Part shown: positions 1 to 6,296 of the stretch, one piece after another
Layout of the letters: every line of letters starts with the position of its first letter
Numbering within the stretch: position 1 is the first letter of the stretch
Source of the DNA: Congzhengia sp045576635
GTDB lineage: Bacteria > Bacillota > Clostridia > UBA1381 > UBA9506
DNA length: 64,000 nucleotides
Assembly: GCA_045576635.1 (NCBI GenBank)
Contig: JAZNGT010000028.1
Coordinates: forward strand, 1 to 64,000
Direction of reading: 5' to 3'
The notes under the pieces: model-generated
What the model saw: only the letters and a program-made list of their open reading frames with translations
What the model was told of the DNA's origin: nothing
Database searches by the model: none
Translations under genes and position numbers: made by a program

Positions 1-698
1 GCTTTAATGCCAAGTGTTTCTTCAATACTTCTGCGCATTTCTTCTGTCCAAGGCTCCGCGCCAAAGATTCCTGCTTTAAGCGGAATATCTTCCGGCTTAT
101 ACCCCTGTTCTTTTAATGTTTCACCGATGTAAGCCGCATAAGAAGGAGTACAACAAAGAATTGTAGCACTGAGGTCTGTCATAAACTGAATCTGGCGTTC
201 GGTGTTACCGGAGGACATTGGAAGAGTAAGACATCCCACCTTGTGTGAACCACCGTTGAGTCCGGGACCACCTGTGAAAAGCCCATAACCATAAGCAACC
301 TGACATACATCTTTGTTACTGCCTCCTGCTGCAACAATAGCACGGGCACAGCAATCTTCCCAAAGGTCAACATCTTTCTGCGTATAGAAAGCAACTACAC
401 GTCTGCCTGTTGTTCCTGATGTGGACTGAATACGGACACAGTCTTCCAGAGGTTTAGCAAGTAATCCGTAAGGATAGGCATCTCTCAAATCTGCTTTAGT
501 AAGGAACGGGAGCTTATGCAAATCTTCAATCCCATGGATATCTTCAGGCTTTACACCTTTTTCATCCATAAGATTGCGGTAGTAAGGTACGTTTTCATAA
601 ACGTGCTTAACCTGTTTTACCAATTTTTCCGACTGAAGCTTTTTCATCTCGTGGGCAGGCATCGTTTCAATTTCTTTCTGATAGTAATTCTGAGCCAT
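1..698 (-). CDS. paaK: Phenylacetate-CoA ligase, 5' part (cut by window edge)
   Basis: The minus-strand frame starts at ATG 698 and stays open to the window edge, so only about 232 N-terminal residues are present. It reads as an adenylate-forming enzyme of the PaaK family: the phosphate-binding motif STSGTTGRR is visible at about residue 90, followed by a GYGLFTGGPGLNGG segment typical of these ligases. The family activates phenylacetate or related aryl acids with ATP and CoA; in anaerobic Clostridia it is commonly linked to aromatic amino acid oxidation. A GGAAGGGATG ribosome site lies just upstream. Transcription is governed by the T-box leader at 757-1038. Substrate is inferred from family only. 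Confidence 0.88.
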   Translation of the reverse strand, partial: MAQNYYQKEIETMPAHEMKKLQSEKLVKQVKHVYENVPYYRNLMDEKGVKPEDIHGIEDLHKLPFLTKADLRDAYPYGLLAKPLEDCVRIQSTSGTTGRRVVAFYTQKDVDLWEDCCARAIVAAGGSNKDVCQVAYGYGLFTGGPGLNGGSHKVGCLTLPMSSGNTERQIQFMTDLSATILCCTPSYAAYIGETLKEQGYKPEDIPLKAGIFGAEPWTEEMRRSIEETLGIK

Positions 699-756
699 TT
701 TTGTTCATCCCTTCCATTACACTTAAAATTTTGTTCAGACAGGTTGCAAGGTGAAT

Positions 757-1038
757 AAAAAAAGTCCTCTGCAATCCTGCTTTAGGATACAGAGGACGAA
801 AATTTCATTTCCGTGGTACCACCTCAGTTCGCCGCTATCTCACGGTAGCGACCTTATCAGGTACTAGTATACCTTAGTTCTATGACGGGAACACCCGTTG
901 CCTCCTACTTAAGACGAATCTTGTTCAGTGCACTGCTAACAGAAGGAATTCGAGAAGGACGCCCCCTTTGCCTCGCACCAACCGGCAACTCTCTCCAGGT
1001 TCTTTCCAACCTACTGGTTTCTGATCTTTGCATTTGTT
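757..1038 (-). promoter_or_regulatory. T-box riboswitch leader, probable Phe specifier
   Basis: Read on the minus strand this leader shows the Stem I element GGTTGGTGCGA near 980, the specifier segment GAATTCCTTCTG at 951-940, and the antiterminator box AGGTGGTACCACGG near 826-813. It ends in a strong terminator stem at 797-764 followed by a T-run at 763-757. In the usual GAA-NNN layout the specifier is TTC (948-946), Phe. The T-box bulge TGGT would pair with discriminator base A73, which fits tRNA-Phe. Low charged tRNA-Phe would therefore allow read-through into the ligase gene. The T-box call is firm; the amino acid is a reading by analogy. Confidence 0.92.
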
Positions 1039-1044
1039 AGATGT

Positions 1045-1073
1045 ATTTTAACACTTTAAAATAAAAATGTCAA
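1045..1073 (-). promoter_or_regulatory. Sigma-A promoter of the T-box/paaK transcript
   Basis: TTGACA at 1073-1068, a 17-base spacer and TAAAAT at 1050-1045, minus strand. The predicted start is near 1038, at the beginning of the T-box Stem I. Confidence 0.85.
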
Positions 1074-1144
1074 TACCTTTTTTAAAAATTAAATCAGAAC
1101 ATCATATGTTCGTGCCTTTCTTAAGTTCGACTCTCTTACATATA

Positions 1145-1182
1145 AAAAAACAGCCATAAGCAAAAGCCTATGGCTGTTTTTT
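1145..1182. terminator. Bidirectional terminator-like hairpin
   Basis: A 14-bp perfect stem pairs 1145-1158 with 1169-1182 around a 10-base loop. A-run and T-run ends give it terminator form on both strands. It separates the hairpin array from the paaK leader promoter. Confidence 0.7.
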
Positions 1183-1193
1183 GTATGAACGAT

Positions 1194-1413
1194 ATGATTT
1201 TACTGTGAGTGATATTCCATCTTCGATGGAGTGATATTTTTGATAAATCAAAAGTGATATTGAAACCTTTGGTTTCAGTGGTATTATATTTGCATTTAAA
1301 CTGTGCGAAGCACAATACCACTCGGTGCAAGCCGAATATAACTGCGTAGCAATATAACTTGCGATAAGCAAATATAACTGAAAAAGAGATGATTTTACCG
1401 ACAGTAAAATCAT
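1194..1413. repeat. Array of small hairpins with 13-bp inverted ends (MITE-like)
   Basis: The element is bounded by perfect 13-bp inverted repeats, ATGATTTTACTGT at 1194-1206 and its complement at 1401-1413. Inside are short hairpins separated by a repeated 9-mer. AGTGATATT occurs at 1208, 1230 and 1253, and AGTGGTATT at 1277. After a central spacer the complementary-sense 9-mers follow: AATACCACT at 1314 and AATATAACT at 1335, 1351 and 1371. The hairpins between them (1217-1229, 1239-1252, 1262-1276, 1303-1313, 1323-1334, 1344-1350, 1360-1370) have unrelated stems and loops of about 2-5 bases. The half-arrays are in inverted orientation. No convincing protein is encoded. Origin and function are unknown. 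Confidence 0.8.
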
Positions 1414-1421
1414 CTCTTTTT
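1381..1421 (-). terminator. Terminator of ssrA
   Basis: AAAAAGAGATGATTTTAC at 1381-1398 pairs perfectly with 1404-1421 around CGACA. The stem stands three bases beyond the tmRNA CCA end and gives a T-run on the minus strand. It also contains the right inverted repeat of the hairpin array. Confidence 0.8.
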
Positions 1422-1423
1422 CA

Positions 1424-1770
1424 TGGTGGAGACGAGGAGAGTCGAACTCCTGTCCGAAAACGTTTCCGATTCAGGCGCTCCGGGTGCAGTTTGTGATTAT
1501 ACATTCCCTCTGCTTAAAGTTCACAAACAAACTTTAAGGGTTAGTAGCTTCATAAGTCATGGCAGTCGCAAAGCTTAGACTGCTCACGTTCACCGCATCA
1601 TGATGCCCTGACCCCTAAGCGCGGTAACCTAAGGCAGGACAGCTGCCTAATTAGGCAGCGTAAGCTAAATCGTATTTGTCGATTATTTTTAAATTGCGGC
1701 TTTTAAAGTGGCACCGCACCACTACCCGCTCCCAAATGTTCTGCGTCCCCGTCGAAACCATTACGTCCCC
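1424..1770 (-). ncRNA. ssrA: Transfer-messenger RNA (tmRNA)
   Basis: The 5' end GGGGACGTAATGGTTTCGAC (1770-1751) and the 3' end with the T-arm GTTCGACTCTCC and encoded CCA (1424) form the tRNA-Ala-like acceptor domain; GGGGACG pairs with CGTCTCC. The reading frame that ends in a TAA just after GCTTACGCTGCC (about 1660-1650) gives a tag ending DKYDLAYAA. The resume codon is not pinned: upstream in-frame codons are AGC, CGC, AAT rather than the common GCA. tmRNA with SmpB rescues stalled ribosomes and tags the nascent chain for proteolysis. Confidence 0.96.
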
Positions 1771-1782
1771 GAGACACTCCCT

Positions 1783-1811
1783 ATTATACTATTTTGCCAC
1801 CATTTCGTCAA
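1783..1811 (-). promoter_or_regulatory. Sigma-A promoter of ssrA
   Basis: TTGACG at 1811-1806, 17-base spacer, TATAAT at 1788-1783 on the minus strand. It lies 12 bases before the mature tmRNA 5' end. Confidence 0.85.
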
Positions 1812-1849
1812 TGCTTTTATTTTTACAGAATTGTAAATATTTTTTCATT

Positions 1850-2980
1850 TTACAGTTCTTTTGAAATTTCATAAAGAGCGTTTACAGCTTTATCAACTTC
1901 ATAAGGGGTGTTAAAAAATCCAAAACTGAATCTTACACAACCTGTTCTTTCTGTGTGAAGCGTCTGGTGTGCCAAAATAGCACAGTGAAGCCCGGCACGT
2001 ACAGAAATATTGTATCTGTCGTTTAAAAGTGTGGCAAGTGTAACGCAGTCAAAATCCCCTAAATTCATTGCACAGATTGCAGTTTTCTGTTCGCCTCCGT
2101 AAACGTTAACGCCCGGAATTTCTAAAACACGTTCCTCAAAGCGCTTTAAAAGCATCTTTTCGTGTGCATAGATTGCATCGGTACCAATCTCCGAAATAAA
2201 TTTTACCGCAGCATTTAGTCCTGCAATCGCAGGCACATTTTGTGTTCCGCTTTCTAATCTGTCGGGCATCATTTCAGGCTGATACATACTTTCGGAAAGA
2301 CTTCCTGTACCACCCTCTATGATGGTGTTTAACATAAGTTCTTCTCTTACATAAATTCCGCCTGTTCCCATGGGACCCATAAGCCCCTTATGACCGGGAA
2401 ATGCCAAAATATCAAGTTTTGAAGCGTTAATATCTAATGTTCCTGCACTTTGCGCGGCATCGACCATAAATAAAATGTTATGTTTATGTGCAATTTCTGC
2501 TGCTTTGTAGATGTCGGTAATGTTTCCCGTTACATTTGATGAGTGTGTCAGCACAATGAGTTTTGTGTTTGGCTGTATCAGTTTTTCCAGATCCTCTACA
2601 TTCAATTCTCCCTTTTCATTTGCACGAAGAAGGGAGTACGAAACACGAAGCCGTTTTTCTAATGCTTTTACAGGGCGGAGTACAGAGTTATGTTCCATTG
2701 ACGATAAAATCACGTGGTCGCCATAGGAGAGCACGCCTTTAATTCCCATATTTAAAGCGTGCGTTGTATTATACGAAAACGCAATGCGCTCAGGATTTTT
2801 AACATGAAACAAATTTGCAAGATTTACTTTTGTTTCGTATAAAAGTTCGTTTGCGTGCGCCACTGCACCGTAGCCGCCACGGCCTGCGTTTGCACCATGT
2901 TTTACCATGGTATCATAAACTGCCTGATAAACGGACGGCGGTTTTTTAAATGTTGTTGCTGCATGATCAAGATATATCAT
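1850..2980 (-). CDS. Cysteine desulfurase family protein (class V aminotransferase)
   Basis: This 376-residue PLP enzyme starts YLDHAATTFKKP, the usual NifS/IscS/SufS N-terminus, and has the HSSNVTGNI and FPGHKGLMGP segments; the lysine in GHKG is the expected PLP lysine. The GLHCAILAHQTL segment holds the catalytic-loop cysteine position. It resembles the group of small cysteine desulfurase-like proteins of Clostridia rather than canonical IscS. ATG 2980 is preferred over GTG 2989, because AAGGTGA, which contains that GTG, is the ribosome site of the ATG. It stands alone beside ssrA, with no iscU or suf genes adjacent, so the sulfur acceptor is unknown. Confidence 0.85.
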   Translation of the reverse strand: MIYLDHAATTFKKPPSVYQAVYDTMVKHGANAGRGGYGAVAHANELLYETKVNLANLFHVKNPERIAFSYNTTHALNMGIKGVLSYGDHVILSSMEHNSVLRPVKALEKRLRVSYSLLRANEKGELNVEDLEKLIQPNTKLIVLTHSSNVTGNITDIYKAAEIAHKHNILFMVDAAQSAGTLDINASKLDILAFPGHKGLMGPMGTGGIYVREELMLNTIIEGGTGSLSESMYQPEMMPDRLESGTQNVPAIAGLNAAVKFISEIGTDAIYAHEKMLLKRFEERVLEIPGVNVYGGEQKTAICAMNLGDFDCVTLATLLNDRYNISVRAGLHCAILAHQTLHTERTGCVRFSFGFFNTPYEVDKAVNALYEISKEL

Positions 2981-3099
2981 ATTGTTCACCTTATTTTGTT
3001 TTTGTTACATCATATGAAAATAAATTTTTTTTGTTCCCTGTCAATAAAGTGAGCGCAGTATCATATAATGTAGCGATATCAATAAAGGGGTGTTTCGTT

Positions 3100-3342
3100 A
3101 TGGAAAAGAATTTGGATGCATTATTAAAATCAGTGAGCAAGGCGAAGATTTCGGATTTTATGAAAAAAGCAGAGCGCGGAGAACTTTCTGATATTTTGGA
3201 TACGGTTGACACAGAAAAAGCACAAAAAATGATTGACGACTTTGGCCTTTCTGAAAAAACAAAAAATGCAGATTTAGGAAAACTTTTAAATGAAGTAAAG
3301 CAAAACCCCGCTATTTTAGAAAAACTTAAAAAACTCTTCTGA
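3100..3342 (+). CDS. Small helical protein, unknown function
   Basis: I do not recognise this 80-residue protein. It is charged, predicted largely alpha-helical and has no signal peptide, membrane segment or cysteine. ATG 3100 is preceded by AAAGGGG at good spacing, which rules out the longer upstream frame. A TATAAT (3064-3069) lies 30 bases upstream, without a good -35. It is the first of three same-strand small genes (gaps 17 and 11 bases) that run into the 3' end of spoIVFB, so a sporulation role is possible but only by position. Confidence 0.7.
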   Translation: MEKNLDALLKSVSKAKISDFMKKAERGELSDILDTVDTEKAQKMIDDFGLSEKTKNADLGKLLNEVKQNPAILEKLKKLF

Positions 3343-3359
3343 CGAAAAGGGGTGACAAT

Positions 3360-3710
3360 ATGGCAGAAGAAAATGCAGAACTTTTGTCCTCTTTGCTTGG
3401 AATGTTAGGGGACAATCCCGAGGAGAAAATTAAAGCAGCACTTTCGTCTATCGGAATTGAAAAAAAGGAAGAAGAGAAAGAAACGATAACAAACAAAAGT
3501 GACTTTGATCCTGAAATGATTTTAAAGATTGGCAGTCTTTTAAAAGGTGTTGGAGGCGAAGACGAACGGTTAAATCTTTTATACGCACTGAAACCTTTTT
3601 TGAGTGAAGAGAAAAAAACAAAAATTGACGGTGCCGCAAAACTTTTAAAACTTGCGAAAATGGCGGAAACTGCGCAAAAGAGCGATTTATTTAACAACTT
3701 AAAATTATAG
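3360..3710 (+). CDS. Unknown acidic helical protein
   Basis: This 116-residue protein is not recognised. It is rich in Glu, Lys and Leu, starts MAEENAELLSSLLGMLGDNP, and carries a Leu-rich helix near residues 25-35, a KEEEKE linker and a second helical half (about 50-116) with LKIGSLLKGVGG. There is no transmembrane segment. A GGGGTGACAAT ribosome site precedes ATG 3360. It lies 17 bases after the previous gene and 11 before the next, so the three are probably co-transcribed. Proteins of this appearance occur beside clostridial sporulation genes, but I assign no function. Confidence 0.7.
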   Translation: MAEENAELLSSLLGMLGDNPEEKIKAALSSIGIEKKEEEKETITNKSDFDPEMILKIGSLLKGVGGEDERLNLLYALKPFLSEEKKTKIDGAAKLLKLAKMAETAQKSDLFNNLKL

Positions 3711-3721
3711 AGGTGATAAAA

Positions 3722-3964
3722 GTGGTAACAAACTATTATAACGCAAGCAACAATTTCAGTGCACCAATAAGACGCGAACCAAAACCGTTTCGTCCGTGTG
3801 ATGAATGTGAGCCAAAGATGCAAAAAAAAGAAACGGTCAAACATTCACAGGAAATGCCTGACCGTGATACGATGCTTATTGTTGGACTGATTCTTTTACT
3901 TCTCATTACGGGATGCGATGACACTTTGTTACTGCTTGCGCTTTTGTACATCGTTTTGTTTTGA
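3722..3964 (+). CDS. Small protein with hydrophobic C-terminus, unknown function
   Basis: The 80-residue product has a polar N-terminal half (NYYNASNNFSAPIRREPK, then a CDEC pair) and a hydrophobic C-terminal half after residue 53, two short stretches broken by GCDD, so probably one or two membrane segments. GTG 3722 is chosen because AGAGGTG lies 6 bases upstream; the earlier GTG at 3713 is part of that site. The last 36 bases overlap the convergent end of spoIVFB. Small hydrophobic proteins of this kind are common among spore proteins, but no family is recognised. Confidence 0.65.
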   Translation: MVTNYYNASNNFSAPIRREPKPFRPCDECEPKMQKKETVKHSQEMPDRDTMLIVGLILLLLITGCDDTLLLLALLYIVLF

Positions 3965-4822
3965 AAAGTTTATGACGTCAATTGCGCGTACATTGTATCC
4001 GTATGCAGTGACCGTGCGGATGACGTCACTTTCGGTTACGGTTTTTAAAAGGCGCATTTCATCGTCTAATACAGAAATCATATAAAACGTGCTCAAATTC
4101 AGTTTTTTTAAGATATACTTTGCAGGGGTGTTATCTAAAATGCAGAGTGTTTTAGAGGGAATGAGCGCGTTTTCTTTTTGTGTTTCTTTTTGATAGATAA
4201 GTTCGCGCATGATTAAAATATCACTGTTCTTTTTCTCATCTGCTAAATTGTATAACAAAAAAGCGGCAATCATAACAAGACTGGGATTTCCCTGAAAAAA
4301 GACTAAAAGAAAAATGCCGCAAAGTAAAATGCATCCGATGAAAAAGTAAGAGATACGGCGCATAATTTTGACAGCAGGAATTAACCCTGCGCGGTGCGTA
4401 ATCAGTGTGCGAAGAATTCTGCCTCCGTCTAAGGGCGGGACGGGGATGAGATTTAAAAGGAGCATACAAATGTTTATTACCAAAAACAACATAAAATTGA
4501 GAGAGGGAGTTCTGTCATAAAAGAACATACCGATTACGAGCATACAAACATTTGCAAAAGGACCTGAAAGCGCAATCAACGCTTCTTTTTTCGGGTGTTT
4601 CATTAAAGATGTACTAAGCCTTATCGTCATGCCAAACGGCATAACGATAATCGAGTAAACGGGGACATTAAGTAAAATAGCCGTCAAAAGATGAGAGAGT
4701 TCATGAATCAAAACAATGCCGTAAGAGATAAAAAAAGTCATCTGACTTTTCGTTACAAACGCAACCAAAATCAAAGGCAGTAAAAGAATGTGAACATAAA
4801 AAAAACGGCTGATTTTAATCAT
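3929..4822 (-). CDS. spoIVFB: SpoIVFB-like intramembrane site-2 metalloprotease
   Basis: A 297-residue M50 protease. Zinc ligands are seen as HELSH (H40, E41, H44), and NLIPVPPLDGG supplies the third ligand D132. Several hydrophobic helices fill residues 8-200, and a CBS-like C-terminal part follows (about 225-290), as in Bacillus subtilis SpoIVFB. In that organism the protein cleaves pro-sigma-K in the mother cell membrane around the forespore. The start overlaps the spoIVFA stop by four bases, the classic coupled pair. A general S2P homologue is possible, but the SpoIVFA-like partner and sigma-E-like promoter favour the spoIVF assignment. Confidence 0.85.
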   Translation of the reverse strand: MIKISRFFYVHILLLPLILVAFVTKSQMTFFISYGIVLIHELSHLLTAILLNVPVYSIIVMPFGMTIRLSTSLMKHPKKEALIALSGPFANVCMLVIGMFFYDRTPSLNFMLFLVINICMLLLNLIPVPPLDGGRILRTLITHRAGLIPAVKIMRRISYFFIGCILLCGIFLLVFFQGNPSLVMIAAFLLYNLADEKKNSDILIMRELIYQKETQKENALIPSKTLCILDNTPAKYILKKLNLSTFYMISVLDDEMRLLKTVTESDVIRTVTAYGYNVRAIDVINFSKQNDVQKRKQ

Positions 4823-5475
4823 GACTGCTCCTTAAAGTCGATAAACTGTGTCGGGTCTAAATAGGTATCACCACGGCGGAGTTCGAAATAAAATACGCTG
4901 TCTGTGTCACCGTTTCGCGCGAGAGGGTCACCCTTCTTTATGTGGTCACCCGTGTTGGGAAGAATTTTATTTAAGTTTCCGTAGAGTGTAAAGATTTCTT
5001 CACTGTGCTTTACAATCACATACGTTCCGTATTCTTCATTGGTTGCAATTTCCGTAATCTCGCCGTCGCCTGCTGAACACACCGTGTCATCCTTTTTCAC
5101 CGCAATATCCAGTCCGTAATGAAATCCGCTTCCAGAGGCATCCTGTATACCAAATCCTTTTACAATGGTACCGTCGTAGGGGCTTTGAAGATTTGAAACG
5201 GGGTCTAACGGCTCCATAGACGCATCCTGAGTAAAATATGCTTTTGTTTTTTCATACGTAGCCTTTATATCCGTATTTTTAGTTACAATAAGTTGAATGC
5301 TTTGCCTTACTGCCTGATGGTTTTCGGGAGGGGAGAGACGCACAGAAACACATGCAATCAAAATGAGAATACAAAGAAGAGTTCTCTTTGTAAATGACGA
5401 TGAAACACGATTGCTGCTTTCAATGTCGTTTGGTATGTACCTTCTATACATTTGATTTCTTTCCCGAATATTCAT
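4819..5475 (-). CDS. spoIVFA: SpoIVFA-like membrane protein with M23 fold
   Basis: This 218-residue protein has an N-terminal cytosolic stretch, one transmembrane helix (about 30-48) and a LytM/M23 domain (about 95-215). The first M23 ligands survive in FHYGLD, but the usual Y-x-H-L ending reads LYGNL, so the second metal site is incomplete and the domain is probably non-catalytic. That is expected for SpoIVFA, which holds and inhibits SpoIVFB until the forespore signal. ATG 5475 has AAAGGAGC upstream. It is co-transcribed with spoIVFB (ATGA overlap) from the sigma-E-like promoter at 5533-5505. A SpoIIQ-type protein is the alternative. Confidence 0.8.
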   Translation of the reverse strand: MNIRERNQMYRRYIPNDIESSNRVSSSFTKRTLLCILILIACVSVRLSPPENHQAVRQSIQLIVTKNTDIKATYEKTKAYFTQDASMEPLDPVSNLQSPYDGTIVKGFGIQDASGSGFHYGLDIAVKKDDTVCSAGDGEITEIATNEEYGTYVIVKHSEEIFTLYGNLNKILPNTGDHIKKGDPLARNGDTDSVFYFELRRGDTYLDPTQFIDFKEQS

Positions 5476-5504
5476 ACAAACTGCTCCTTTTGATAGTTTG
5501 TACC

Positions 5505-5533
5505 ATTATATTGACAAGCCCTGAAAAATATGA
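5505..5533 (-). promoter_or_regulatory. Sigma-E-like promoter of spoIVFA-spoIVFB
   Basis: Minus strand TCATATT at 5533-5527, 14-base spacer, AATATAAT at 5512-5505. The -35 fits the sigma-E consensus fully and the -10 at six of seven fixed positions. The spoIVF operon of Bacillus subtilis is sigma-E dependent, which agrees. Confidence 0.5.
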
Positions 5534-5566
5534 CAAGGGTTTAAAGCGAATCGCTTTAAACCCTTG
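5534..5566 (-). terminator. Terminator after the DUF6514 gene
   Basis: A 15-bp stem pairs 5534-5548 with 5552-5566 around AAT. A short T-rich tract follows on the minus strand, directly abutting the spoIVF promoter. Confidence 0.65.
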
Positions 5567-5578
5567 TGTTTTGTTTTA

Positions 5579-5929
5579 TTAAACTGCAATGATTTCATAT
5601 TCTTCACATGCAATTTCGTCCGTTCCGATAAACTGCTCAATGATGTCGCGTAACGATATGGGCGTCACCGTATTTTCTGCAAGAATCCATGCCACTTCTT
5701 TCGCTTTTTCTTCGGTACAGAAAATGTCAAATATTTTTCTGTATTCAACTTTCAGCGTTTTTTCATCAGGATGATGACGCTTTAACACTTCGATGCCGAA
5801 CGTGTTTACATAAAAGCCGTCTACATCGGTTTCGCGCTCTAGTGTGTAATACTCCAAAGTAAAACTTTGCAGAGAGTTTTCTCCCTCAACTGTTACGGTC
5901 GTTTTTTGTACCAATTTTCTGATGCTCAT
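5579..5929 (-). CDS. DUF6514 family protein
   Basis: This 116-residue soluble protein looks like the DUF6514 family of Clostridia (an S-x-x-YYTL core, then an I-DIFCTEE-KA segment and a C-terminal ILAENTVTPISLRDIIEQF). The fold is probably a small beta-sheet followed by helices. No function is established for the family as far as I know. ATG 5929 is preceded by AGGAGAAAGAAA. It is a single-gene unit with its own sigma-A promoter (6004-5976) and terminator (5566-5534), between the spoIVF pair and the divergent RNase J gene. Confidence 0.75.
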   Translation of the reverse strand: MSIRKLVQKTTVTVEGENSLQSFTLEYYTLERETDVDGFYVNTFGIEVLKRHHPDEKTLKVEYRKIFDIFCTEEKAKEVAWILAENTVTPISLRDIIEQFIGTDEIACEEYEIIAV

Positions 5930-5975
5930 TTTCTTTCTCCTGTCTTCATATTGTGTGCAATTGCTTTATGAACAC

Positions 5976-6004
5976 ATTATATAGTATCTTGTATTACAAA
6001 TCAA
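5976..6004 (-). promoter_or_regulatory. Sigma-A promoter of the DUF6514 gene
   Basis: TTGATT at 6004-5999, 17-base spacer, TATAAT at 5981-5976, minus strand, about 47 bases before the start codon. Confidence 0.7.
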
Positions 6005-6178
6005 TTACAAACATCAAACAGAAACTGACAGGAAAGTATAAAATTAAAGCAAAACCATGACGAAAATTTGCGAATTATAATATTTAGATGTCATTTTGTC
6101 GATTGTTCTCATTTTGAAAGAATGTTTATGAACCAAGAAAAAATTTTTAAAAAAGTTCTTTATTATTTGGAATTTTTT
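6005..6178. other. Non-coding stretch with no recognised element
   Basis: AT-rich sequence between the divergent promoters of the DUF6514 gene and RNase J. I see no open frame with a ribosome site, no tRNA or riboswitch signature and no repeat. Confidence 0.6.
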
Positions 6179-6187
6179 TGATATAAT
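6179..6187 (+). promoter_or_regulatory. Extended -10 promoter of the RNase J gene
   Basis: TG at 6179-6180 followed by one base and TATAAT at 6182-6187, with no convincing -35. It leaves a leader of about 100 bases. Confidence 0.6.
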
Positions 6188-6296
6188 ATATTAGTAGTAT
6201 AAATGTGCGGAAGTTTAGCCGAATAAATTTTAAGTAAATGAGCCGAAAGGCCAATATAAATGAACGGAAAATAAATGAAAACATGGAGGTTTTTTT

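Noticed and set aside
1097..1111. GAAC...GTTC palindrome as a LexA box
   Set aside because: The half-sites are seven bases apart instead of four, so it does not fit the Firmicutes SOS box.
1208..1379. Regularly spaced 9-mer repeats that could be taken for a CRISPR array
   Set aside because: The repeats are only 9 bases, the spacers are 7-15 bases and palindromic, orientation inverts in the middle, and there are no cas genes.
3326..3844. 172-residue minus-strand frame opposite the small genes at 3.3-3.8 kb
   Set aside because: It is Phe/Ser-rich shadow sequence; the plus-strand genes have ribosome sites and operon spacing.
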